Shown here one piece after another: positions 1 through 10,780 of a stretch of DNA of 64,000 nt. How positions within the stretch are numbered: the stretch's first letter is position 1; the number at the start of each line of letters is the position of its first letter. The position numbers and the translations under genes are program-made. Below the pieces are notes generated by a model. That model was not told the origin of the DNA, ran no database searches, and was given only the letters and a program-made list of their open reading frames with translations. The DNA is from Gigaspora margarita (Eukaryota > Glomeromycota > Glomeromycetes > Diversisporales > Gigasporaceae): assembly GCA_009809945.1 (NCBI GenBank), contig WTPW01004586.1, positions 104,043 to 168,042 on the forward strand, read 5' to 3'.

Positions 1-287
1 TGAAATGAGCTTCAATGAAATAAATTGTCGGTGAAATAAACTTGTCTGCGAAATAAGTGTCAGTGAAATAAGCATGTCGGTGAATTTTCGTCAGTGAAAT
101 GTTATGTCTACGAAACGAGCGTCGGTGAAGTGATACGTATCCAAAGGATACGTATCACTTCACCGACGCTCGTTTCGTAGACATAACATTTCACTGACGA
201 AAATTCACCGACATGCTTATTTCACTGACACTTATTTCGCAGACAAGTTTATTTCACCGACAATTTATTTCATTGAAGCTCATTTCA
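1..287. repeat. Perfect palindrome (foldback arms 142 bp, 3-nt loop)
   Basis: Bases 1-142 and 146-287 are inverted copies around the loop at 143-145. The arms are built from degenerate units of the type GTCGGTGAAATAA. The left end is cut by the window edge, so the palindrome may be longer. It is probably the end of a foldback element; no target duplication can be judged. Confidence 0.9.
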
Positions 288-299
288 TAGACAAATTTT

Positions 300-490
300 T
301 TTTTAAAAAGCACACTAACTTTAACCCTAATTCTACCCTAACTCTACCCTAACCCTAACGACAATGACCAGAATTATTTTGTCGGTGAAATAAGTTTCGG
401 TGAAATAAACTGTCGGTGAAATGGAAAATGTCGGTAAATTGTTGTCGGTGAAATGTTATTTCGACGAAACGAGCGTCGGTGAAGTGAACT
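300..490. repeat. Telomere-like tract and third copy of the palindrome arm
   Basis: About 320-360 carries degenerate CCCTAA repeats. About 380-488 repeats the left palindrome arm in direct orientation, ending in CGAAACGAGCGTCGGTGAAG as at about 113-130. The CCCTAA tract fits either a healed or subtelomeric end, or simply repeat content shared by this family, because similar tracts also lie at about 2497, 61518 and 63605. Confidence 0.7.
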
Positions 491-499
491 GAACCGCAA

Positions 500-869
500 G
501 ATTTAGACATAAAAAAACGTCGATAGGCTGCTATTTATTGAGAAAAAAAAAAGAAATGAATTCCTCCATTGTGTCCATTGCCAATGTTGTTTTCAAGTTG
601 TTACAATATATGAGAATTTGCTAGTACGCTAATCTTTTTGAAAGATGATTAATTTGACTTGTTAAGAAGCTGCGCCCAATAAACTTGCCATACGATTCTC
701 CATATTTTATTGTGTTTATTTTCGTTTTTTGAAAATGTGCTTTAAGCTGTATAAATAATTTAAAATTCAATTGAATATTGCAGCCAATCACACAAAAGTC
801 CTAATACTTATAAAAAAACATCTAAAAATAAATGTACGTTGTGCAATGTAATACTTAATTCTAATAAAT
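500..869 (+). promoter_or_regulatory. Putative promoter region of the Sel1-kinase gene
   Basis: No ORF is visible. A TATA-like GTATAAATA lies at about 749-757 and a CCAAT-type GCCAATCAC at about 783-791, upstream of the start codons at 870 and 915. This is a motif match only; no transcript evidence is available. Confidence 0.35.
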
Positions 870-3457
870 TTGATGCATCTATGTCGATATGCAACATACT
901 TTTCTTGCGTCAACATGTCAAATTATAATAACCGATTTGTAAAGCAACCTGAAAAAATCGAGTGTTCATCAGATATTACTCAAATAGCAAACAATGATAC
1001 CCAAATTTATTTAGAAGATAATAATTTGAAGGTTTTTTCACATGATTCTCTAAACGAAATTGTTAATGAAATATGTAATCTGTATAATAAAGAAAGAATG
1101 AAAAGCGAAGATTCTAATTTAATTCTTGATTCATTAGACCAATTTCTAATAAAGAAGAAGCAAAATCCAGTAAATATTATTAATTTTTGCTTAGATAATC
1201 CAATCAACTCTATAGTTCAAATTATTCTTGCAAGTTGTTATCGTTATGGAAAATGGGTTGAAAAGGATGAACGTAAAGCATTCAATTGTTATCAAAAATT
1301 AGCAGAGATGAATGATTCTTACGGAATGTATTTTGTCGGTGTATGTTATAAAAAAGGAATTGGTGTTGAAAAGGACGAAAATAAGGCATTCATTTATTAT
1401 CAAAAATCTGCAGAGATGGGTAATTCTAATGGATTACGTAATGTAGGGTATTGTTATGAAAAAGGAATTGGAGTTGAAAAGGATGAACTTAAGGCATTCA
1501 TTTATTATCAAAAATCTGCAGAAATTGGAAACGCTCTTGGAATGTGTAATGTTGGACATTGTCATCGGGATGGAATTGGAGTTGAAAAGGATAATCATAA
1601 GGCGTTCATTTATTATCAAAAATCTGCAGAGATGGGGGACGCTAATGGAACAAAAGCTGTTGGTCATTGTTACCAGTATGGAATTGGAATTGAAAAGGAT
1701 GTACGTAAGGCATTCATTTATTATCAAAAATCTGCAGAAATGGGTAATTCTGATGGATTATGTAGTGTCGTTACAATGGGATTGGAGTTGAAAGGGATAA
1801 ACATAAAGCATTTATGTATTATCAAAAAGCTATAGAGATGGGGAAAGCTACAGGAACATATAACGTTGGAATTTTATATGAATATGGATTTGGGACTGAA
1901 AAGGATAAAAAGGAAGCGTTTGAACATTATAAAAAATCGGCAGAAACAGGTCATCCTAGTGCAATGTATTATGTTGGTGAATTTTACCGGAATGGAATTG
2001 TTGTTGAAAAGAATATTGATATTGCTTTTGAATGGTATTTAAAATCAGCTATTACTGAACAAATTACTACTGCAGAAAAAAAAGAATTTTTCCATTGGAT
2101 ACCATATGATAAATTTAAAAATATTGAAGAGATAGGAAAAGGAGCGTTCTCTACCGTTTTTAAAACAAAATATCTAAACAGATATGGATCATATGAAAAC
2201 GTAGCAATTAAGGTTGTAAAGGATTCTAATAAAAATAAAGACCCATTTTTAAAAGAGGTATTGTTTTTAAACAATTTAATATTTATTCTTAAAGGCTTTA
2301 TAATTTACCGACATGGCGATATATTGCTATCTGATCAACCAATTAGAATGCAGAATCAAGTGAAACGTGAAATCGAAACGATTATGGATTTTTTTTCAAA
2401 AATCGGCCATAACGCGAAATTTTGGCTATGAATCCATCTCTTATGCTCTAACAAAAAAAATTTCTTGCGAAATTTTGGGTTAGAATCTCTTTGATAAAAC
2501 CTAACCCTAACTAACGAGCTAATTTATTTTTTGATTTCACGTTAAATCAGGTCTTATGCGATCATCGCTATGGCGGCATTTTATTAAATTCTATTTTTAA
2601 TTTCGAATTAATTTCTTTTTTTATAGTTAAAAGCTTGTCATAACTTATCACAATATTTGGGGATATCTAGAGACGAGAAAACAAAAGACTATATTTTAGT
2701 ACTAAGTTATGCAAAATATGGATCGTTAAGTAAAAACCTTACTAATGTCTTTAAATTTGAATGGAAAATTAAATTAAAGATGCTCCATGATATTGTGTCT
2801 AATCTTTATCGTATACATTCTAAAGGATATTTACATCGAGATTTACATCCTGGAAATATCTTGCTAAAAGAAAATTATGAAGCATACATTACAGATCTAG
2901 GTTTATCAAAACCACTCGACGAAAAAGAACAAGATGAATGTATTCATGGAGTTTTACCTTATATTGCACCAGAACTCTTACAAAAAAAGCACCGATATAC
3001 AGAAGCATCAGATATTTATTCGTTTGGAATTATCATGGTCGAGATGACAACTGGACAAAGGTCTTTTAATAATTATAAATTTGATATTGATCTAGCAATT
3101 ATGATTTGTAATGGATTACGACCAAAATTTGCACCTGATACTCCGGATTGCTATATTGAGTTGGCAAATCAATGCATGAATTCAGATCCCGAAAAGCGGC
3201 CTAATAGTATTGAAATAATTACTAAATTACATGAATGGTTGAAAATTATTTGGAATAAGAAAATTAAGAGTAAAAGTAGAATTAGAAAGCAATTCTTAGA
3301 AAGTGATGAAATCAGTAAAACTTTACCTATGATTACTGATAAATTAAATAATATATATATAAGCAAACCATATAATATGTCAGAAATTTGTGCGAGATTA
3401 TCAAAAATATATGATACTAAAATTGCTAGTGATATAGAAATTCCGTATTATATTTAA
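870..3457 (+). pseudogene. Sel1-repeat protein kinase (TKL-like), interrupted host gene
   Basis: A host signalling-type protein with seven or eight 36-residue Sel1 repeats (units like KAFIYYQKSAEMGNS, about 1270-2060), followed by a kinase domain (about 2105-3240). The kinase shows a glycine loop (GKGAFSTVF), the VAIK lysine (about 2200), HRDLHPGN, DLG in place of DFG, APE and the SDIYSFG helix. Met at 915 (MSNYNN) is a likelier start than 870. A 7-8 nt deletion near 1770 shifts the frame inside a Sel1 unit; the second frame opens before 1814. Bases 2279-2626 are a MITE inside the N-lobe, and the frame is the same on both sides (348 = 3x116) but contains stops. The AG before 2627 follows a T-rich tract, so splicing out is conceivable, but the frameshift remains. 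Sel1-kinase genes are a large family in Glomeromycotina. Most likely a pseudogene or a locus with a sequencing error. Confidence 0.85.
2279..2626. mobile_element. Foldback MITE inside the kinase N-lobe
   Basis: The reading frame is continuous if 2279-2626 is left out, joining NNL to KACHNL between TTA triplets (2276-2278 and 2627-2629). Internal ends are inverted: CCGACATGGCGAT near 2308 against the complement of ATCGCTATGGCGG near 2565, and AACGTGAAATC on both arms. It carries a CCTAACCCTAAC tract at about 2497. A relative lies at 8741-9016. The TTA triplets could be a 3-bp target duplication or a chance match. Confidence 0.7.
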
Positions 3458-4260
3458 CGAATCAGTTATGTTTAAACGATAAATTTTAACTTATTATATG
3501 GGATTATTGATACATTGATAAGAAATTAAGTTTTATTAAAAAACAAAAACGCAGTGACAGTTTACGCTACTAATGCTGATTATCTTGACAGTGCCTCTTA
3601 GGGTTTATATAAATTGTGATAAATAAACACGTAGTAATTTGAAAAAATTTGGTTTAGATAAATTTACAATAGTAATTTTGAAGTATATAAAGAACGATTT
3701 TAATCATATTTATTTTGACTTACCATATTGTCACAAATCTTAATTTGTAACATTGGGCTTGAGTCTCTGAATTTATCAATAAATTCTTGTCTTCCCAATT
3801 AAGCAATATGAATATTTTATTAAAATTGGCGGAAATCTTGCATTTAGCTGTTTAATACGTTTGATTGCCCTTTTAGTAATATTAGCCTTACACATCGATG
3901 TGTTAACACACTCATGTGTAAGGGGTAGCAGTTATCTTCGTAAGCCTTCTAGTTACCACCTTAATGTGGTAAGCTTATATGATCTACTTCTAAATTAATA
4001 CCTGAATGTGATGACACATATACCCAGTATTATCACTTATATGTATTACCACCGTTAACATTCCGATGTATTTAACTCTAAAATGTATATAAACTGTTAC
4101 TTTTCTTCTAATTAAAAGATAGTGAGTTTTCTCCCGATTTTCCCTAATAAAATAATAAAGAAAGTTTCATTTCGTTTTACCCTGAAAGTAAGCTAATGTA
4201 GTGCTGAAGAGACCTTTATTCAAGTAAATCAGAAACTTATCTTTCAGTGACAATTATTGT
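3458..4260. other. Kinase 3' flank, no gene
   Basis: AT-rich sequence with no supported ORF. Small hairpins are visible, for example CCTTACACAT with ATGTGTAAGG at about 3888-3923 and TTACCACC with a nearby GGTAA at about 3953-3972. Confidence 0.6.
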
Positions 4261-4264
4261 TATA

Positions 4265-4447
4265 CAGTCGTCCTCCTCTGCAGTCACCTCCTATATAGTC
4301 ACACCCTCTTTATAAGCACTGTTTTTTGAAAAATTATTGGCAATTTACTTATTTAAAAAACTTTATATAATCACATTACTATTAAAATTTTATAATCACA
4401 TCTTTATTATGTAAAACAAACCGCGTGATTATAGAGGAGGACGACTG
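4265..4447. mobile_element. Pogo-like MITE (183 bp)
   Basis: Perfect terminal inverted repeats CAGTCGTCCTCCTCT / AGAGGAGGACGACTG are flanked by TA on both sides (4263-4264 and 4448-4449). The CAGTC terminus and TA duplication fit pogo-type Tc1/mariner elements. The subterminal phrase TATAGTCAC recurs in the element beginning at 63851. Confidence 0.85.
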
Positions 4448-4587
4448 TAGTTATAGTTAAATCGGTTAAACGTATACACTCTCCCTCCTTAATAGTTACA
4501 ATTAGTGCTCCGAATCGGGTCGGGTCAACCCGAAACCCGAAACGAAATTTCGGGACGGGTCGGGTTCGGGTTAGAAAATTGACCCAT

Positions 4588-5049
4588 TGTTAGCCCTGCC
4601 GATCTGGCCCCGGTATTGGAAGTCACAGGATAGCTGCGCCCGAAATGTCAGATCTGCCATTTCTGACAGATCAGCCATATATGGCGGATCAAGAAGAAAT
4701 CGCAGATATGGAAGTACTGGCATAAATGATAGATCTAGCAGTTCTGGCAGAAATGCCATATCTTTTTATTAATAGATATTTTATTATATATACGGGCGAT
4801 ATTCGCTCCACTTTGTAGGCATGTTTGCCATGATATTTCTATTATATTATAAAGGACACTAATCGATTCTAAAACCACATCACACTCTTTCGAATTGCCA
4901 AATCACACTATACATAAACCCTCTTGCTTATATAAATACTAACAACTACGATATACCACGGCACAGTTTGTGTCTCTGTGCTCACGTGATTCCCTGTTGA
5001 TAGTTGCTCCATTAGCCTCAATTTCCGAGAGGTACTTCGCATGTTAACA
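4588..5049 (+). repeat. 5' LTR of the non-autonomous element
   Basis: 462 bp, TGTTAGCC...GTTAACA. It aligns over its length with 8147-8619, with a few substitutions and one short length difference, suggesting moderate age. Confidence 0.9.
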
Positions 5050-5217
5050 ATTGGTGGTGACTATGAGATTCGTAACGAAGAATCGAAGTTGAACTTAAAC
5101 TTTGTGTGAGTTGAAAAGGTTGCTCTGTGTGAGTTTGAAGATTGCTCTGTGTGAGCTACGGATTCTCTGTGAATCTCCTGGGTTGCCTATTCTGAGTGAA
5201 TCATAGAAAAAAAATAT

Positions 5218-8075
5218 GATGGAAGAAGCACTTCGAAATCGGAATAGACATTGCTTCGCCCCTACGGTAAACTCTAGACAACTACGGCAACGATGTTCTC
5301 AATGTGGGAGGAAAACCACCCTGTTTTGGAGTGCCCAAAGGTGAAATACCTGGACGAAAGGTGTACCAGGCTTGCTAGATTACTTACCCCTGAACAATTT
5401 GTAGAATTGCAAGAAGTAATAGACGAAAGATTTTGCAATCCCCTTAATAACAAACAGATACCCACTGCCCTAGATTTTATTTTGAAAGTAACAAAAGATA
5501 TTATCACAAGGGAAAAGGGAGTTAATGACCTAACGCAGGAAAAAGGATATAGCTCGGAAAACAAAGGTTGCAATGAATGGTCAGGCATCGACTACAGTAA
5601 CGGAGCCAAAGCCAAGAAGGTTAAACATAGGGTGTATAAACATTATCAAAAACCAGTCAAACTGAATCATGTTGAAGAAACTGATGATATACGTACACTG
5701 ATTTCCATAATGAAAATAATAGCAGATCGGGAAGGGATGGGAAAAGAAGAAACTGAAGCCTCAAGACAAGAAGAAAAAGTCATCGAAAAGAGCTTAGTAT
5801 GGACCTACACAAAAGTGAAAAAGAGGTTAAAAATAAGGAATATAACCACGAGGAGTTGCTTCAAGAATTTCTTGTTATCTGTAGTGCCTTATCCCAGAAA
5901 ATAAACCGAGGGAAAGAAGAATTCATGGGTGCGAATACTACTCTGGAACCTGAAGATTTGTTCGTGAACCCGATTAAAGATTTTCCAGAAGAAATTTTGG
6001 CTGAAATAGAGGACAAAGACTCGATATTCGAATCCTACCAGACTGACAAAATGGATGGTTTTGAAGATTTAGGAAAAGACAGAAGTACTGAAGAAAAAGG
6101 TAAAATGATTGAATGAAAGACCTTGTCAAAACGGACGATGCAAGTTGTGGAGTTATTGATGAATTCGAACCAAGGAAGGAAGAAAAAGTGGAAACTCTAC
6201 CTATAGAACCCAAGGAAATCGTGGATGATGTGGCCCTGGAGTTTCTTTTAGAAATAATAAAAGAATACTCCTGCCCGATAGCCCACTAGGACTGCCCCTC
6301 AGAGGCCCAAGAAGAGGAAACTGTGAATCTTGATGTTGATTTAACAGAACCTGCCATAACCGAGGCTCTTGTTGCCTACTATAACCTTGACGAAACTATG
6401 GAAGAAACCTATAATGATGCCGAATTTGACTCCAACGAAGTGCAGAAAAATAAAATTGAAGCCCTACTTAAGGAGATAACCACTGAGTATGATGCCCTTA
6501 TACAAGAGTTGGCCCCTAAAGAAAAGAAACAAGTTCAAGAACCGCGGGGTGGAATTAATGTGCAAAAGGATGGATATGAAGAGCCCACCTATCATCGAAA
6601 AGCACCAGAAATGGAAAACGTTGATGGGACATATACGGTTGGATCATACTGTAAAAAAGAAGTTAGGAATGAAGATAAGGAAACTACAGTCAAAGGGGAC
6701 AAGGGAGTGCACAATTCTTTACAAGACTCTGCCGATATGGACTGCACTAGTAGAATGAAATTGGATTAGGTGGATGTTAAGGATGACGACTCTGATGATA
6801 GTGATGAAACAATTGTGGAGGAAAAGGATAAAAGGAAACTTGCCTCGATAGGTCTGAGAACAATGAATTCGATGATGAAAAAACCTGGACATCCAAACTA
6901 AAGAAAGAAAAAATAGAAACTGTACTTACAGAAACCGAAGAAATTGTAGATGACAAGACCCAAGAAGAAAATAATTGTAGAGCATTGACGGAAGAGGAGG
7001 AGAAAAGTATCGAAGGGTGGCGTAATAGTAGAAGATCCCTTGATGGAGACACCCTAGATCATGCTTGTGAGGCATGTATGAAGAAAGTTAAAGAATTCTG
7101 AAGGACGGTCACATTGAATAAAGAAGAAGTGGAAGCAGATGAACATAAGACAATTGATCATCACCTAGGGTCCACTGGAAGGCACCCAAAATTCTAGAAT
7201 GGCCCTTGAAATCTGCTGAAAGTTGTGCTGGAAGAATTGGAACCAAAGATGTTAGAAAGAAAGAAGACAAAAGAGTAAAACTTGGAATGGAGCCCTCGAT
7301 AACTTATCTGAAGCTTGCAAAGGTGGATTATGCCGAGGAAATAAGAGACCCGGAAGATTGTCGAACTATAACTGAAGTCAAAAATGATGAAAACAGGTTT
7401 GAAAAGGCACTTGCGGACCAGGACGAATCACTAAAAGTTGAAGTAAAAGATGCAGAAGCATTAGTATTGCAAAAGTTTAGACGGAAAGTATTAGCATCTG
7501 AGAATCAAAGAGTGACTTATCTTGAAAATGAACAAGATAGAGGAGAGCCTGCCAATTATGATAAAGCATTGGAGACTATTCTCTACAAGATGCTTGAGTG
7601 GTATTTGAAATATGCTGAAAGTGACGATCTTGATGGACAATACAATCTGGAATTCTGGCCTTAGAATTGTATAAGCCGAGTTGAGGATCAAATAACAAAA
7701 TTGAATTCAAGGCATAACGAAGGTGGAAACACTTGTACGAAGGTCCAAAAAAATCTTGAGGCTGTGGATGAATCTGAAAATAATCATATATAGCCGGAAG
7801 ACCAATTCTGAAGAACAATAGTATGAAGTGTGGATATAGGAAGTGATGTTGTTATATTAGTAAGTAAAATGGTGCATGATAAAGTAAGCGGTTACTTACA
7901 TGAATCATATAGAGAAGCATTCCAAAATATCAAATGGGATGAAAATGGCGAAGTGGTAACATCTGAAGTTGGTGACATAAGAAAATGCATGAAGGCTATT
8001 TATACTGAAATAGTTAAACTCCTATTTGACCCTGGAGAAAGAGAAAGTGTTTCGAACAACATACTTAGACCCTAA
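5218..8075 (+). other. Internal region of the LTR element, with Sel1-like fragments
   Basis: Acidic, Glu/Lys-rich open stretches (for example 5293-5904, 6323-6769, 7206-7664, 7830-8075) lack retroelement enzyme motifs. Three short segments look like Sel1 repeat units: YKHYQKPVKLNHVE near 5635, YHRKAPEMENVDGTYTVG near 6590 and LEWYLKYAESDDLDGQYNL near 7595. Near the 5' end a CSQCGRK motif is visible around 5290. The simplest reading is capture of part of a host Sel1-repeat gene by the element, followed by decay. The element is broken. Confidence 0.55.
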
Positions 8076-8146
8076 AGATTTAAACTATAAAAGAAAAAAA
8101 AAAAAAAAATGTTTATGCGTGGTCGCATAAAATAAGTGGGGGAGAT

Positions 8147-8619
8147 TGTTAACCCTGCTGATCTGGCCCCGGTATTGGAAGTCACAGGATAGCTGCGCCC
8201 GAAATGTTAGATCTGCCATTTCTGGCAGATCAGCTGTTTCTACTATATATGGCAGATCAAGAAGAAATCGCAGATATAGAAGTACTGGCATAAATGATAG
8301 ATCTAGCAGTTCTGGCAGAAATGCCATATATCTTTTTATTAATAGATATTTTATTATATATACGGCCGATATTCGCTCCACTTTGTAGGCAGGTTTGCCA
8401 TGATATTTCTATTATATTATAAAGGACACTAATCGATTCTAAAACTATATCACACTCTTTCGAATTGCCAAATCACACTATATATAAACCCTCTCGCTTA
8501 TATAAATACTAACAACTACGATATACCACGGCACAGTTTGTGTCTCTGTGCTCACGTGACTCCCTGTTGATAGTTGCTCCATTAGCCTCGATTTCCAAGA
8601 GGTACTTCGCAGGTTAACA
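8147..8619 (+). repeat. 3' LTR of the non-autonomous element
   Basis: 473 bp, directly repeating 4588-5049, preceded by a polypurine tract at about 8130-8145. Confidence 0.9.
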
Positions 8620-8740
8620 CCGTAAGTTTCGGGTCAGGTCCGGGTTGAGTTCAGGTTGTGAATTAACCCAACCCGACCTGACCCGACCCGAATTTTTTAT
8701 ATAGATTACCAGTAGTCTTTTTTTTTCTTTAAAATAGCAA

Positions 8741-9016
8741 ATCGCATTGTCTCCCTGATCGACCAATCAGGATGCAGGATCAGCTGTAATGCAAAATCGA
8801 AACGAAACAACTTTTTTTTAAAAAATCGTTTCTAACTTAAAATTTTGACTATGAAACTACACTTTTTTTTAGCAAAAAAAAATTTCTTGTAAAATTTTGG
8901 TATTCTAGTTATTGCATCTACCAAACGCTAATCCTAATCTTAACCCGGCCACTATTTGTTTTGTTTAATGTAAAATCAAAACAAACAAAATGATTGGTCA
9001 ATCAGGAATGATGCGA
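8741..9016. mobile_element. Foldback MITE related to the one in the kinase gene
   Basis: Inverted ends: ATCGCATTGTCTCCCTGATC at 8741 against the complement of the sequence ending at 9016 (ATCGCATCATTCCTGATTG). It shares GATGCAGGATCA-like and AAAATTTCTTG-like interior phrases with 2279-2626. It lies inside the hAT element. Confidence 0.7.
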
Positions 9017-9024
9017 TAATAATT

Positions 9025-9255
9025 TTTTTCACATCTAAGGTCACGCAATTTTTTCATTTTTTTATTCACATGTAAGAATCTAAGGTTATGCATTTTTTTT
9101 TTATGTTCACATCTAAGGTCACGCAATTTTTTTTTTATGTTCACATCTAAGGTCACACAATTTTTTTTTATGTTCACATCTAAGGTCACGCAATTTTTTT
9201 TTTTATGTTTACATCCAAGTTCACGCAATTTTTTTTTATTCACATCTAAGGCCAA
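9025..9255. repeat. Tandem repeat, about 34-bp unit with T tracts
   Basis: Six or seven units of the type CACATCTAAGGTCACGCAAT followed by a run of T. Apparent reading frames across it are by-products of the repeat. Confidence 0.85.
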
Positions 9256-9441
9256 AATTTTATTTTTAAAAAAAACTTTAGCATGTTGGCCTTAAAAATT
9301 CAGGTCGGGTTCGAGTCAGATCAGGTCGGGTTAAAGTGCTAACCCAAAAGTTTTCAACCCAACCCGACCCAAAATTTTGGGTCGGGTTCAGGTTGCCTAT
9401 AACCCGACCCGAACTGACCCATTCAGAGCACTAGTTACAAT

Positions 9442-10780
9442 ATCACCAGTAGTGATCATCACCGACAATGGTTAGGCAGTTATAGGATATGTTAAAGTTT
9501 CAAATTTATTTTGTACAAGGATCGACCCAATTACTTAGTATGTTTTTAAGATGGAAACACTAGTGATGACCACCAGTAATTATAAATAGCAAAGCTTCTT
9601 TATTTTTTCTTATCCAAAATAAAAAGTATACAAATCAAAGCCTTAAGGCCTACTGATTTTAAAAAGAAAGAAAGAAAGTAATAATTAAATTTATTAAAAA
9701 CTGAATTTTTAATAAAGCATATAAAATAAACTAACGATTTTTAAGTTCTGTGATTCTTCAAATACCTCCAGGCTACAAAAATTTAGATAAATATTTGCCT
9801 AGAGACTGGAGTAAGGAAATGAAAATATTAATTTTTCTGACCTCTATTTGTTTTTAAGTCAAGTCAGACTTTCAAAATTCTGGACCATCATTACAGTATA
9901 ATGAGCCATGTTAGATAAATTTAAGGTTCATTATAATGCTATATGGTAAAATCAATTTGCATCCTGTATATTTTTTATTTTATAATTTAATCATGAATTT
10001 GATTCATGTATATATTCAAATAGAATTAATCAGATGGCACTGGTTTGCTTTTCTCAAAATGATCACAATGTATTGAAGGGTATTTATTAAGTTATGTGAT
10101 ATTTGCTATTTATTAAGAAATAAATGACATTACTTTTTATACTGTTATTTTTGTTTTTAATTAATTCAAATCGAAAAGGTAACCTTTTTTCATATTGATA
10201 TAATACCATAAAATATTTTAAATTAGTTGTTAATGTAAAATTAATGTATTATATCTTAAAAGCTTCTATTTAAGATAGTAAAACCAGAGCTACAAGTAAT
10301 ATACCCAATTAAGTAACAAGAAATAGTAGCTAGAACATAGGTCTATTTTTCAAAATATTGCTTGAACTTTAGACTTGCTACTTGGGGTGATAGTTTAACA
10401 ACTTTTCTAAGTTACGTATCACTTTCTAAAAATTTATTTTTTATGAACGTTTTATTATATTTTAACTATAAAATTTTGTTACACATACTGTATCAATACA
10501 TTTAATTCAGCTTATTACAATATTGTAATTTGTTAATAAATATATCTATACAAACAGTCAGCAAATGTGCTATACTCCTGATTAAAAGCTTCAGTTGCTA
10601 TCTATAATTTCATATATAATATTTCTGTATTTCTATTAACTTTGCAATACCTTATATTTATATTTACTTTCAAATTCTGTTGACCATTAATCTAATAAAA
10701 TAAATATTTGTAATGATAATACTTTAAAAGGGATCATTTATAGCTCTTACTAGTGTGATTGGTGGCACAAATGCGTTACC
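9442..10780. other. AT-rich intergenic DNA
   Basis: No supported gene. It is mostly A/T homopolymer-rich sequence that grades into the array below. Confidence 0.6.

Larger units (their letters stand above)
4588..8619 (+). mobile_element. Non-autonomous LTR retrotransposon (about 4.0 kb), broken
   Basis: Two direct LTRs bound it, both starting TGTTA and ending TTAACA. A purine tract (AAGTGGGGGAGA, ending about 8145) precedes the 3' LTR, and the sequence after the 5' LTR begins TTGGTGGTGACTATGAG, a candidate primer binding site. The internal part (5050-8146) has several open stretches but no recognisable protease, reverse transcriptase or integrase, so it looks like a LARD-type passenger element mobilised in trans. 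It lies inside the hAT element; no clear target duplication is seen. It is broken, with several interruptions. Confidence 0.8.
4503..9433. mobile_element. hAT-type element with nested insertions
   Basis: The ends TAGTGCTCCGAAT (4503) and ATTCAGAGCACTA (ending 9433) are inverted, and GTTACAAT is duplicated exactly at 4495-4502 and 9434-9441. An 8-bp duplication with TAG-type ends is the hAT signature. The ends continue into CCCGACCC / GGGTCGGG repeats. It has no transposase; without the nested LTR element and MITE it would be about 620 bp. Confidence 0.9.

Noticed and set aside
320-360. True telomere
   Set aside because: The CCCTAA tract is short and degenerate, lies inside repeats, and similar tracts occur in other elements of the window.
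870-914. Start of the kinase gene at the first ATG (870)
   Set aside because: The MSNYNN start at 915 gives the more usual N-terminus; the extra 15 residues look untranslated or cysteine-rich by chance. Not decisive.
8998-9255. Open frame on the minus strand
   Set aside because: It is the translation of the T-tract tandem repeat; lysine runs come from the repeat unit.
9025-9255. Possible CRISPR-like array
   Set aside because: There are no unique spacers; the units are plain tandem repeats with T runs, in eukaryotic DNA.
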